Assembly: GCF_040802235.1 (NCBI RefSeq)
Contig: NC_133156.1
Coordinates: forward strand, 28,167,343-28,231,342
Reading direction: 5' to 3'
DNA length: 64,000 nt
Origin: Manis javanica
Lineage: Eukaryota; Chordata; Mammalia; Pholidota; Manidae
The stretch's first letter is position 1. Every line of letters starts with the position of its first letter. A program made the position numbers and the translations under genes. This document shows positions 43,525-55,559 of this stretch, one piece after another. The notes beneath the pieces were generated by a model that worked only from the letters and a program-made list of their open reading frames with translations, ran no database searches and was not told the origin of the DNA.

Positions 43525-43738
43525 ATGGAAGTATTCCTAAGACTAAATAGCTGTCAGCAGGGGAAATAAAACCACAGCAAAGTAAAACAATTAATTATTA
43601 AGCAGATGCAAAATCAACTCAACTACTCCCAAAGTCATTCAAGGGATAGACAAAGAGTACAGAATATGATATGTAATATATAAAGAATGGAAGAGGAAGA
43701 AAAAGGAGGGGAAAAAAAGAATCTTTAGGTTGTGTTTG

Positions 43739-43762
43739 TAATAGTATAGTATAGTATAGTAA
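43739..43762. repeat. (TATAG)n microsatellite
   Basis: About five ATAGT units between ORF1 and ORF2 of L1-D. Confidence 0.8.
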
Positions 43763-43808
43763 GGAAATTACCCTTGAACCTTTGGTAACCACAAATCTAA
43801 AGCCTGCA

Positions 43809-44046
43809 ATGGCAATAAGTACATACCTATTGATAATCACTCTAAATGTAAATGGTCTGAATTCACCAATCAAAAGACATAGAGTCACTGAATGGATGAA
43901 AAAACAAGACCCATCTATATGCTGCCTACAAGAGACTCACTTCAAACCCAAAGACACACACAGACTGAAAGTAAAGGGATGGGAAAAGATATTTCATGCA
44001 TCTAATAGGGAAAAAACCCCACAAGTTGCAGTACGTGTATCAGACC
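43809..44046 (+). pseudogene. L1-D ORF2 start, truncated
   Basis: Begins MAISTYLLIITLNVNGLNSP and keeps the LQETHFK endonuclease motif. The frame runs past the L1 boundary into flanking sequence and stops at 44129. Confidence 0.85.
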
Positions 44047-44689
44047 ATCTTTTTGTTCTATTTAGGCCCTCAGTGGATTGGATGATTGGTGAGGGTGATC
44101 TTTACTTAGTCTACTGTTTCAAATGGTAATCTCTTGGAAACATTCTCCTAAACACATCCAACTCTTTGAGGCATCCCTTAGAAGATGTGTGTGGGGAACT
44201 GGGGAGAGCATTCCAAACAGAGTTCAGTGGGGTTAGTTATGGTGGGGTATTTGGAGACGTTTAGGTTGCCACATGGCCTGCCAGACCAGGGAAGTCACGT
44301 ATGTAGGCAATACTGAATGGGCACAGCACCCCAAGAATTTATTGCATTCTACAACAATGGAAGTAATCTATTTTCCACTAAAGTTCATTTACAAAGTTCA
44401 AAGTTCCAGCAACAGCCGATATTCCTGCGATCCATGGTGTTTACAATGCAGATACATTCATGGACACAAAAGTACATTTCATACAGAAAGTGTTCTTTTC
44501 TTCCTCCCTTAGTAAGTTGGAGGAGCACTTCAGTGAAGATTCTGATATTTGGAGATTCGCTGGAGCTAATGGCATTTAGACTTGTGAGCATTCTGACTGA
44601 CAAACCAAGCAGGTACAGACTGTAGCCAGAAAAAGCAGGCTAAAATGCCAAGAGAAAGATCAGAAGGTTGAAAGGAAATATATTTTAAA
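44047..44689. other. Non-coding; old repeat at left
   Basis: 44047-44165 ('aggccctcagtggattggat', 'tctcttggaaacattctcct') is a common old mammalian repeat I cannot name. The rest has no visible feature. Confidence 0.4.
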
Positions 44690-44830
44690 ATTAAGCCTCT
44701 ACAGAAAGGACAGAAAAGAAAATATTAACCAGGGATTGCCTCTGAGTAGCAGAAATATGGGCGTCTTTAATGATCTGCCTTGTGTATTTTTTATAGGGAA
44801 CATGTACTTTATAATAAAAGAAAAACTATG
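44690..44830 (+). mobile_element. Old L1M 3'-UTR fragment
   Basis: 'gattgcctctgagtagcaga', 'cgtctttaatgatctgcctt' and 'catgtactttataataaaag' resemble the terminal 3' UTR of old L1s. Confidence 0.5.
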
Positions 44831-45359
44831 GAAAGCATTTTTAGGGGGTCCTTCAAATTCTGAAATTACAGTCATTGAAATCTAAAGCTTGGAGAGACTT
44901 GAGATGCTGACCCATATTCTACATGAAGGAAGCAGCCTGAGGTGCGACTGTGCAAAGTGAAACCCTATATTGGGGCGGCCCTGGGAAAAGGGGCACAGAA
45001 GTGGGGGTGGGGTCAGGGGGATGGCAAGTGGCTGGCAGTTCCCCACAGTTGTAGCCATTCCTGCCAGGGAGGAAAGTGGATACGTAGTCATTAGATCTGA
45101 TTTTCTAATAGAAGCCAAACAAATCTCCTGGACTTCTGTGTCAAATGTTGAAGAAAAGTACCATACAGGGCAGAGAAAACACATGTACAGCAATAGATTG
45201 CTGGGTGCTGCCACTTGGCAGCCTCTGCTTCAGGGCATTTTTAGTTTTGCCCACCTCCTGCTCTGTGCAGAAATCTCTTCTCCCCTGGTAGCAGACCAAG
45301 GTGGAAAGGGGACTCTCACCTTCTCCCCTCTGTGGCCCAGCAGCATCTGGGACACTCTG

Positions 45360-45577
45360 ATCCTCATAATCCTTGTTCTTTGGAAATATTAATGATTTAA
45401 TCTCCTAAGCTCACACCTTCTTCTATGCAGCCATACCAGTGACATTTACAGGCAAGACCCAGGGAAGTTCATATGGGAATGGAACACATCCTGACTCAGT
45501 TTTGCCACAAAGTGTAAAACTGCCCTGAGGTTGCCAGCCTCAGCCCCTCCACAGAAGTAGCCAGTGGAATTCCAGCT
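45360..45577 (+). promoter_or_regulatory. PDE6A: PDE6A proximal promoter and 5' UTR
   Basis: The ~220 bp before the ATG contain TAATCC at 45367-45372, the core recognised by the photoreceptor homeodomain factor CRX, and TGACTCAG at 45492-45499, compatible with an NRL/Maf half-site. Rod genes are typically driven by this pair. The region is not CpG-rich, as expected for a tissue-specific promoter. The transcription start cannot be fixed from sequence alone. Confidence 0.5.
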
Positions 45578-46051
45578 ATGGGCGAGGTGACTGCAGAGGA
45601 GGTGGAGAGGTTCCTGGACTCAAACGTCAGCTTTGCCAAACAGTACTACAACCTTCGCTTCCGGGCCAAGCTCATTTCAGAACTGCTGGGGGCCAAGGAG
45701 GCAGCCGTGGACTTCAGCAGCTACCACTCGCTGAGCAGTGTAGAAGAGAGTGAAATCATCTTCGACCTCCTCCGGGACTTTCAGGAAAATTTGCAGGCTG
45801 AGAAATGCGTCTTCAACATCATGAAGAAGATGTGCTTCCTCCTGCAGGCAGACCGCATGAGCCTGTTCATGTACAGGGTCCGAAATGGCATCGCAGAGCT
45901 CGCCACTCGGCTCTTCAATGTCCACAAGGATGCTGTCCTTGAGGACTGCCTTGTGATGCCTGACTCGGAGATCGTGTTCCCCTTGGATATGGGTGTGGTG
46001 GGCTATGTTGCACACTCTAAAAAGATGGCCAATGTCTACAACACAGAAGAG
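45578..46051 (+). CDS. PDE6A: PDE6A exon 1 (coding part): rod cGMP phosphodiesterase alpha, N-terminus
   Basis: PDE6A encodes the alpha catalytic subunit of rod PDE6. The alpha-beta heterodimer on the outer-segment disc membrane hydrolyses cGMP when transducin removes the gamma inhibitors. The ATG at 45578 starts [20 protein letters not shown], the known PDE6A N-terminus, in good context (gctATGG). The 158 codons cover the N-terminal helix and most of the GAF-A domain, including the conserved [20 protein letters not shown] and [20 protein letters not shown] blocks. GAF-A holds the non-catalytic cGMP site. The exon ends NTEE at 46051, followed by donor GTACCC, in phase 0. Reading through the donor would add only a few residues. 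No stop or frameshift seen. Confidence 0.95.
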
Positions 46052-46179
46052 GTACCCTCTTCACCGTAAGACGGAGGGCGGGAATGCATTATTACCTGGG
46101 GCTCAGGGTGCGAGTTGGGTGGAGAGCTTCTGGCCACCAAGACTGGGCTGGTGATGATTCGGTGTTTATCTTTATTTAC

Positions 46180-46560
46180 TTACTTATTTATGACATTTCA
46201 TTTTGAAAAAAACAACAAAACAAAACCTCAAGCTTAACAGAAGAGTTCTGAATTCCCCAATTGTTCACACCTTGCCACATTGCTTTATCTTCCTGTTCTC
46301 TGTGGCCCATTTGGGAGTCAACTGCTGACAGCACACTCTTTTAAGCTTAGGTACATTGTTGTGTGTTTCTAGAACAAGGACATTTCATACATATCCACAG
46401 TACGATGGTCAAATCCAGAAAATGCAACATTGGTATGATAAACAGTTCATACTCAGCTTTTGCCAATTGTCTCAGTTACGTGGAAACAGCACTACCTTCT
46501 TAGTCTCCTCAAATCTTGCCCAGTCTGCTTTGTTTTCCATGATGCTGACATTTTTGAAGG
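46180..46560 (+). repeat. Ancient interspersed repeat in PDE6A intron 1
   Basis: 'tttcattttgaaaaaaacaa', 'ttgttcacaccttgccacat', 'gaacaaggacatttcataca' and 'caattgtctcagttacgtgg' belong to the same unnamed family as 13450-13720. Confidence 0.45.
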
Positions 46561-47729
46561 GTAAGGGCCAAATACTTGGCAGAAACGTTGCTTGTTTGGG
46601 CTTGTCTGGAATGTTTTTGTGAAAAGATTCAGGTTATGTATTTCTGGCAGGCATATCACAGAAGTGATGTGTTTTTCTTCATGTATTACAGTGGGAGACA
46701 TATGATGACAATATGTCTCCTTACTGGAAACGTTATCAGTGGTCACTTGGTTAAACACTTGGCTCTTTTCTTCCATGAGTCCAGGGTTCTGTGGGATTCT
46801 ACTGGCCGCTCTGACAACGACCTCTTTGATCATGGGGCAAACCGCTTCCCCTCTTTGGGCATTAGCTTTGGAAAGCTGCAGCACAGTTCTCCCCACAGCC
46901 CTCTGCCTGGGCTGCCTCAGATCTCAGCTTGAAGGCCACTTCCTCTGTTACAGTCTCCTTCCTAAAGCCAGTCATCACCCTGAGCCTGGAGGCCTGGGAC
47001 CACACCTGCCTAATTTCCCCCTTTATCTTGGGACCCAGGACCCGGGACCTAGGACCCAGCAAATATCTAGGCATAAAGCAGACACTTAGTAAACACTTGG
47101 CATAAAAAAGACTCAAAATCAAGTAATTATGCAATAATTTCATTAACACCTGTCTCACCCAAAAGACAGCCTGGCCCACAGTGTGTCATTCTTCTGTGCA
47201 TTGGCCTGTGTTCAGTCATTTCCAAGAACCGGCCTGGACATTTTGTGACTCTGTGCTCACCTTTCCTCCAACCTTATTTCAGATGAAGAGTCGTAAGGTC
47301 AAGAGGAGCAGAAGGTGGGGGCTTGAGGGGTCAGCTCACTCAACTGCCTCATCTAGGGATGAGGAAGCAGGAGAACCTGAGATGGGAATTGCCTGGAGTC
47401 ACCTGGAAATAGTCAGGACTCCCCACTCACAAGCAGCAGGTCTGATAGGTAGTCTTTTGACTTGGGTTCTTTGGCAAGATGAGAAGCACAAGCTTGGGCA
47501 TCTGTGGGCAGTGGTTTTCTCTGAATCACAGTGGTCTGGGTCACCCTTTCCCAGGCACTTCTCCTTGAAGACCCAGGGGTGGGGTAACAGTGCTGCACCC
47601 CGAGGGCTTTCCTGAGGACTCATCCACCTGGACTGGAGTCTGTTCTCCCTTCAACTCTCTCAAAACTTTAATTGTGGCCACCAGGGATTGTCACAGCCTT
47701 GTAACATAACTCTGATTATCTCTGTTTTG
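46561..47729. other. PDE6A intron 1, no recognised feature
   Basis: Several overlapping ORFs up to 144 codons on both strands (for example 47181-47615), none with exon borders or a recognisable product. Confidence 0.5.
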
Positions 47730-48130
47730 CATATGATGAAATGGAAACCCGGCACGGTCAGGTAACTTGCTCAGCGCCACACCAATGTAAAGTGGCAGGG
47801 TGGGAATATGGATCCAGGCACTCTGGCCTTGCTCCCACACTCTCCATAACTTTGCTATTCTGTCGTTCCTCCTCATCTGTAAAATGAGGACATTGGACTA
47901 GGTGCTGTTTACTAAAAGTCATTTCAAGTCGTAGAGCAGAAATTAAGATGCTAACCTTTGAGCTCAGATCTGGGTGTGAATAGAGACTCTGTCACTTTCT
48001 GAGAGCAGGTCCTTGGCAAATGTTTCGCCTGTCTGGGCTCACTTCCCGATTTATAAAACGGGTAAGAACAGTGTTGTAGGGTTAAACGGTAGTGCTATTT
48101 CCCATCTCAGAAGGTTCTTGGCACACTGAT
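47730..48130 (+). repeat. Two MIR SINE fossils in PDE6A intron 1
   Basis: 47730-47890 ('catatgatgaaatggaaacc', 'caggtaacttgctcagcgcc') and 47950-48130 ('gatctgggtgtgaatagaga', 'gggctcacttcccgatttat') are both MIR-like. Confidence 0.6.
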
Positions 48131-48839
48131 AGGGCTCGTTCTGGTCGCTCCGGTCCCTCGGTGCGGTCATGACTATTTTGTTGTTGTTAAGGATCCAGTC
48201 TGCAGGATGAAGGCTAGACCAGGTCTGTGTGGGATTTGGACAAGAATCCAGTCTTGCCCTTTTGGAACCTTCAGTTTAGATTCTGTTGGTGGGGAAAACA
48301 GAACAGAGGCGCTGAGAGTTTCTATGGACTGTGGTATTAAGGAAATTTGGATTTTGGAAGGTACTCTGATTTTAAAAGATTCTGGGCTAAGAGATTGTTG
48401 AGCCCCTGTGCTGAGGGACAGGCACTGCTCCTGTTTGAGCCCAAAGTTCACTCTGGACGTGGTGTCTGTGCTTTCCTGGGAGCTTTTGGGCCCAGGGAAG
48501 CCTCCCTGATGGTGCCTCCAGCCTGGGGGGAGCCAGTCCAGGCCAGCAGCCTTGGGTGCTCTGCATTTATATGTGTTTTTAGGCTCTTCAGGCAATCTTC
48601 CTCTGTGAAGGGCCCTGGACAGTGGTGAATGGAGACGAAATATGGTGTGGACTGGGGCCTGGGTTTTCCCTGAACCACCAACTGATAGCTTTCAGCATCC
48701 TCAAAAACCTAGGAAATGGTTACAATCATGCCATTTTTGAAATGGGAAACCACAAATGGAGAAATTTCCCAGGGTTGTGCTATAACTCCCCTCTCCTAGC
48801 ACATTCCTACTAACCCTTGGGATCTCTTCATGGAGACTT
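48131..48839. other. PDE6A intron 1, no recognised feature
   Basis: No exon or repeat that I can support. The 140-codon minus ORF 48173-48595 has no recognisable domain. Confidence 0.45.
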
Positions 48840-48849
48840 GACATTAGGA

Positions 48850-49025
48850 TTGACAGATGAAATGTAGGATGCCCAGTTAAATTTGAATTTCAGATAAACA
48901 AAAAAAATTACCCCTTAGTATAAGTATGTCCCATGCGATATTTAGGATATACTTACACTAAACAGGTATTTACTTGAAACTCAAACTAGGCATCCTGGGT
49001 TTATTTGCTAAATCTGGCAACCCCA
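48850..49025. repeat. Palindromic DNA-transposon fossil (MITE-like)
   Basis: 'ggatgcccagttaaatttga' on the left is mirrored by 'actcaaactaggcatcc' on the right, and 'agtataagtatgtccc' by 'ggatatacttacact'. So the element is a long imperfect inverted repeat, typical of non-autonomous DNA transposons. Confidence 0.65.
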
Positions 49026-49030
49026 CTTCC

Positions 49031-50819
49031 TGTCCAGTATTTGTTTGTGCATGTACCCTTTCTCCTGAGGGAAGCTCATGAGGGCTCTGTGCTTCTGTCT
49101 GTCTTATTCACCACTGATCAGTGCCTGAGACAGAGTGGGTACTCATTACAGTTTACTGAGTAAGTGACTAGATAATGGCCCTTCCCCAACTGGCTGTGAT
49201 ATAGTAATTTATGAAAAGAAAAATAAACATTCGTGCTCTTCCTGTTTCCCAACACAGAACTCCTAAAGACCCTTGTAATTTCCTGAGTGATAGCAGCATC
49301 TGACAGAGTTTTTAAATCCTTCAGAATTTCGTGGGTGGTAGGTGGCCTTTGTTTTAATGAGGTGACTGTTGGTGGACTCCTGGATGGGGGCAAGTCTAAT
49401 CAAGCCCCGATTAGACACTTGGAATGTTCGGCCCCACCCGCATCCTCTGACTGAGGAGAGAGAGGCTGCAAATGGAGTTAGTTAATAGTTAATCTTGCCT
49501 ATGTGGTAAATACTCCATATGAATCCCCAAAAATACAGGGTTCAGAGAAATTCTGGGTTGGTAGACATGTGCACATGCTGGGAGAGTGACACCCTCCACT
49601 CCACTGGGACAGAAGCTCTTACACTCAGGACCTTTCTGGGTCTCACCTTATGTATCTCTGTCTGACAGTTCATCTGTATTCTTTATAAGCATTTCCCTAA
49701 ATTCTGTGAGCTATTGCAGCAAATTATGAAACCCAAGGAGAAGGTCATGGGAACCCAGATTTACAGCCAATCGGGAGTATGGGTGACAACCTGAGACTTG
49801 TGACTGGCATCTGAAGTGGGGGCTGTCCTGGGACTGAGCCCTTCACCTGTGGGTTCTGATGCCAGCTGTGGGTAGACAGTGTCGAAACTGACTGGAGTTA
49901 CTGGGTGCCCAGCCGGTGTCAGGGGTCTGGTCAGTGCAGGAGAAAACATCTCTGTATCCGCTTCAGGAATGTCTGGGGTGTGGTAGTCGTGGGAGGGTAA
50001 ATGGGAACAGTGAGTTTTTCCTATAGACACTGACAAATCCCATTACTGAAGACTGAGCCTGAGAGAACTGTCACTTCCAGAGACTCTCACATCTGTCATG
50101 CTGGTTTTCCCTCCCTGTGAGACTTGGAACCCAGAGTGCTAGACCAGAAGGAAACCTCCAGGAGGACTTTGTCCAACACTCTAATTTTACCTAAGGGGAA
50201 ACTGAGGCTCAGGGGCATTTCAACCACTGATAATGTACTAATTGGCCCCTGAAGCCACTCAGAGAAACAAATCCCTCCCTCCCTGGGGCCTCAGGATACC
50301 ACCATCCTGCAGGGGCTTCCTTCATGTTATGGTTTTAATTGTGGGTTCATGTTTTACACGGTGTCCTCACTACACTACGAGAACTCAGTGAGGAAAACCT
50401 CATCTTTCCTACTGGTCTAGGCATGGCCAGAGCCTCTCACGGAGCCAGTGCTCAGTCAATAGAAATGAATGAATGAATCATTTAACCAGTGTATCAATGA
50501 ATAAATCAATGAATAAACGGAGGGGCTGTGCCATTTACGAGCAAGGAAATTGTCTATGAGACAGGGAAGGTGGCTGTTCTCCAGGACAGGGCTGATGGGG
50601 AAGTTAATGCGAATATGTGTAAGTTGTCAGGCTCTGAGCCTTGAACATCATTATTATTCAATAAATAGTAGATCTCATCCAGGGACACAATGGAGCTGGG
50701 CACTGTGAGTGTTTGGAAAGAGGAATTGGGGTTTCCAGGAGTGAGAAGCAGTCTTGCACAGCTATGGAATAAAATCTACACTCCCCACAGAGGCCTCTGG
50801 GTCCGTGCTGGGGAGGCCT
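49031..50819. other. PDE6A intron 1, no recognised feature
   Basis: No exon seen. A tandem GAATGAAT/ATAAATCAATGAATAA stretch lies at 50463-50518. MIR-like text occurs at 50140-50230. Confidence 0.45.
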
Positions 50820-51300
50820 CTGCTCCCTCTCAGACTTCCTCGCCCTCTGTTCTCCTTCTCTGTCTCTGGGCTTCCCCTACACTGGTCTTCCCGTTTCTCA
50901 GATCAGCCAGCTCATGGCCCCTGCTGGCCGTTGTGCTCTGTGTGCTCCCTGCTTGGAATACGCCTCACGTGCCTGGTTCCTTGATCTTTCAGCTCTCAGC
51001 ATTACCTCTTCAGAGAAGCCTCCCTAACCACATGCCTAAATAAGTGGCTGCAGCCTGCCATCCCTCCCATCACTTCTTAAAGCATCTTGCCCGTTTACCT
51101 CCTTCAAAACAGTTACCATGACCTGGAGGGAAAATGCTTAGCTGTTTACTTGCTTTTGTTTGCCTAATCCATTTGAATGGAAGCTTCATCAGGAAAAGAT
51201 CATCCCTCTTGTTCACTGCCAAAACCTGAGGGTCTAGAACAGTGCCTGGAATTCATACAGCAGGCCCTCTGTTAATGCTAACAGAGTGAATGAATGACCA
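50820..51300 (+). repeat. LINE2 3'-end fossil
   Basis: 'gtgtgctccctgcttggaat', 'ttcagctctcagcattacct', 'agagaagcctccctaaccac', 'agaacagtgcctggaattca' and the end 'gtgaatgaatgacc' follow the L2 3' order. The ORF at 50690-51043 lies in it and is not a gene. Confidence 0.75.
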
Positions 51301-53011
51301 GGCCTTCCCTAGTTGCTCCAGCTCCTGGGCTTTACAAAAAAGGTTTAGCTAAATGGCTTCTAAGGCTCCTTCTGCCTCTGATAATCTGAGTCTCTATGAC
51401 AGGTTTTTGAGGATGCTTTAAATACTGAAAATATAAGCCTGGCAATTACTGTGTAGACACCAAGCCACTGGCAGGTGTATGATTTGTGAGAGAGTTCCGG
51501 GGCTGAGAACTCAGTGGGAAAGAGGGTTCTGGTGGACTGAGCAACATCTGTCTCAGATGCAGGTAAGGCCCACATGCTGCTTTCCCAGATAGAGGTGAAC
51601 ATTGCAAGACTGCACGGACTTCATGAAATGAATCCGAGCATGCCCCACCCAGGCATATGGGGATTCATCAGTGTCCTTAGAAAATGATGCGGAAAACCCT
51701 TTGTGGCTAATGCCTCTTTAGAGATTTTGCTTAATCCTTCAATGCTAATTCAAGCTGAACACAACAGGTTTCTCTTAATTCCTTTAGCCTTCACCTGGTT
51801 TGAGACAGCTTCTTTAACAACAGTGCTGTTGTCTGTATATTTAATCCCATTCCAACTAGAGGAAATCCATAGATACAGAAAAACAGTCTCAGAATTTCTG
51901 AATCATGGGAAAGATTCCACACACTCAGTTCTAGAAAAGCTCTGTGAATCAGCACTATAGAATACATATGTGTTCACAGAACAGCAGGTACTGTGCATGC
52001 CTGGGCCAGCTTATGACACAGGCAGGGCTGACGGCTGAAAAACCTCACAGAAAGGTGGGTCTTTAAATTTTAGACAATTCAGGATCTGTCTCCTCTTTTT
52101 GACCACATAGACCACACTGCCCCACTGGCCTCCCAGGCTGCTTTAGGGGTCGGGTTGTGAGGGTGTGTGCTCCTCTGTACTCCCACAGCTTTGAGCCAAG
52201 CTCTATGCCCTGTATTACTGCTCCCAATTTATCTGTGAGCTAGCCTGAAGTTCAGTCTTCCCTCTATCCCTGGCTCTTAACACAAAGACTGACATACAAT
52301 TAAGATTTGTGCAGTGGGGACACCCATTAGACTGACTGTGTGGTGTCAGAACTGGACTGCAAAAAAGCTGAAAGTAACAAATTCTTTTGTTCAGTGACCT
52401 GGGCCCAGTTCTAATCTTACCCATGCTTCCCTGAAAGGTAGCAGAGCTAAGGGTGGTTTTTGGAGCCACACACACATACAAGTACCATTAACCCCCTTCT
52501 TGTTTCAGTTTCCCTTTCTGCAAGATGGGCCCCTAATGGTCCCTGTCTCATAGGTTATTGGGGGGTTACAGTGGGTTGATGCAGGTAAGGCACTATGCAT
52601 AACACCTGCTAGTGATCAGGATCATCATACTCATTGAAGTCTTTTTGTCACTCAAGTTTCTATTGGGAGCTTAACTGTCACCACCTCAAGAGAGCCTCTT
52701 TAAACCTCCCTTGCCAGGCAAAGCCAGCGCCCTCACCCTCAGGCCCCCACAGGGCCTCACTCCCTTCTCTTCCACTGCCTTCAGTAGGCTGTATCTCAGG
52801 CCTTCTTCTACTGGACTTCGAAGGCTTCCAAGGTGGAAGCACCACTGCCTTGCCCTGTGAAGAGGAGCAGATGGGAACATCTTCATCTTCTTGTCAATGG
52901 GAGAATAGCAAAACCCCTCACTCCACCTCTACCACAGGCCCCTGGGCTCTGGATTGTTCTATTTTCTTTACCCTTCATCTGCCCACCATGCTTGTCTCTG
53001 CCTCCCTTCAG
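51301..53011. other. PDE6A intron 1, 3' part
   Basis: No extra exon recognised. A pyrimidine-rich tract ('ttgtctctgcctcccttcag') forms the acceptor ending AG at 53010-53011. Confidence 0.6.
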
Positions 53012-53164
53012 GATGAGCATTTCTGTGACTTCGTGGACACCGTCACAGAGTACCAGACCAAGAACATCTTGGCTTCCCCCATAATGAATGGGAAGGATGT
53101 GGTAGCCATACTCGTGGCTGTGAATAAAGTGAATGGGCCCCACTTCACCAAGAGAGATGAAAAG
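53012..53164 (+). CDS. PDE6A: PDE6A exon 2 (GAF-A, C-terminal part)
   Basis: 51 codons, [18 protein letters not shown] through KRDEK, completing the GAF-A domain. It contains the conserved [13 protein letters not shown] and [15 protein letters not shown] blocks, which close the cGMP pocket. Acceptor CCCTTCAG/GATGAG and donor AAAAG/GTAAGA are both near consensus. Phase 0 at both ends. An ORF running upstream through the acceptor (from 52634) is intron sequence. Confidence 0.95.
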
Positions 53165-53309
53165 GTAAGAATGTTGTAGAAACTGCTGGGGCAGCCATGC
53201 TGGCACATTCTCCCAGCTTATGAAGTCTCCTGAAACTCACCTTTTAGTCTCAGTTTTCCCATCTGTAGGACAAGAAAGTTAGTCTGATGCTCTCTGAAGG
53301 GAGGCAGGA

Positions 53310-53540
53310 CAGGATTATGGTTAAGAAACTGGGCTTTGGGGTCAGGAATGTACAGATAATTGTCTTGGCTCTGCTAGTATCTAGCTGTTTGATTTGGGCA
53401 AGTTACTTAATTTCTCTGAAGCTCAGTTTTCTTATTTGTAAAATGGGGATACTTTTATAGTACCCAGCTTTTGTGGCATTTGTGATGATCAGATCAGATA
53501 ATATAAATAAATGACTCATCACAGGGACTGCAAACTCAAT
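53310..53540 (+). repeat. MIR SINE fossil in intron 2
   Basis: 'gatttgggcaagttacttaa', 'tttctctgaagctcagtttt' and 'cttatttgtaaaatggggat' are the MIR core in order. Confidence 0.85.
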
Positions 53541-53771
53541 AAGTAGTAGCGATTTTTCATTAATACACCCCATCAATGTTGACATTCTACATTCTGTGAG
53601 AGTTTTACATGTGTATAAGGCAGCATTTTATGAGTCAGCATTCCATTGACCATCTGTTCAAATTGCTTCTAATAAAGCCTTTAAAAATAGTCAGATATTT
53701 GCTGATGGTAGAAGTGGCCAGAGGAGGGATTTCTCCTTCATCAATTTCTCTTCACACTGTTTGATTTTCAG

Positions 53772-53861
53772 ATACTTCTCAAGTATCTCAATTTTGCAAA
53801 TCTTATCATGAAGGTGTACCACCTGAGTTACCTGCACAACTGTGAGACTCGGCGCGGTCAG
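53772..53861 (+). CDS. PDE6A: PDE6A exon 3 (helix after GAF-A)
   Basis: 30 codons, [20 protein letters not shown]...CETRRGQ, forming the long helix that connects GAF-A to GAF-B and contributes to dimerisation. Acceptor TTTTCAG/ATACTT and donor GGTCAG/GTAGGG. The 90-bp length equals that of the mammalian orthologue as I remember it. Confidence 0.95.
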
Positions 53862-54039
53862 GTAGGGGGCTTGGCTCAAGGGAATGGACTAGACACATCC
53901 TTTTACTGAAGTATTGATGTGGTCAGGCTGGAAAGGTGGGTGGTAATAAAAGTGCCTGGGACCATTGCAGTCTCTTCCCAGCACCCCTTGTGTTAATGAT
54001 GTTGTGGTTATTTGTAAAGGTATATCTCAGAGTGATTAC

Positions 54040-54385
54040 ATGCACAAGTTTTCAAGTCAGGCAGCTTGGATCTGAACTCTTCTAAGCCATTTACTAGTTT
54101 TAAGTCTCAGCAAGCCACTTACCCTCTTCAAGCTTCAATCTCATTTGAAAAATGGGGATAAATATGGTTCCACTGCCAAAAGATTACTGTCAATAGTAAA
54201 TGATATAATGTATGTAGAGCACTTGACCTCAATCCACATTGGTTACTATTATTCTTATTAACAATCTCTGACAAAAGAAATGGGAAGAGTAGGACCCAAT
54301 ATAAGCCGCCAATTACTTTACCTCTTTGAACCTCAGTTTCTCCATCTTCAAAATGGGGATAATTATCCTTTCTGTGTTTCTGGGT
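54040..54385 (+). repeat. MIR SINE fossils in intron 3
   Basis: 'ggcagcttggatctgaactc', 'cagcaagccacttaccctct' and 'atttgaaaaatggggataaa' (54040-54260), then a second partial copy at 54310-54380 ('acctctttgaacctcagttt'). Confidence 0.75.
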
Positions 54386-54393
54386 TATTGTGA

Positions 54394-55559
<1,166 letters not shown>

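Larger units (their letters stand above)
41685..44046 (+). mobile_element. L1-D: 5' third of an L1 behind a misplaced ORF2 scrap
   Basis: From ~41724 ('gagattcaagatggtggcat') an L1 5' UTR, ORF1 (42680-43524) and the start of ORF2 (43809) follow in order, ending abruptly at ~44046 inside the endonuclease domain. Just before the 5' end, 41685-41722 is a ~38-bp piece of mid-ORF2 (compare 11063-11100), out of order. There is no 3' UTR or tail, so the rest was deleted or never inserted. Confidence 0.85.

Noticed and set aside
46492-46896. 134-codon minus-strand ORF in PDE6A intron 1
   Set aside because: No recognisable domain, overlapping ORFs on the other strand, partly within an old repeat.
51703-51960. 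85-codon ORF on + strand in intron 1
   Set aside because: No splice context or recognisable family; composition like the surrounding intron.
52634-53179. 181-codon ORF that includes PDE6A exon 2
   Set aside because: Only 53012-53164 is exon. The upstream part is intron, ending in a proper acceptor, and the ORF end lies past the donor.
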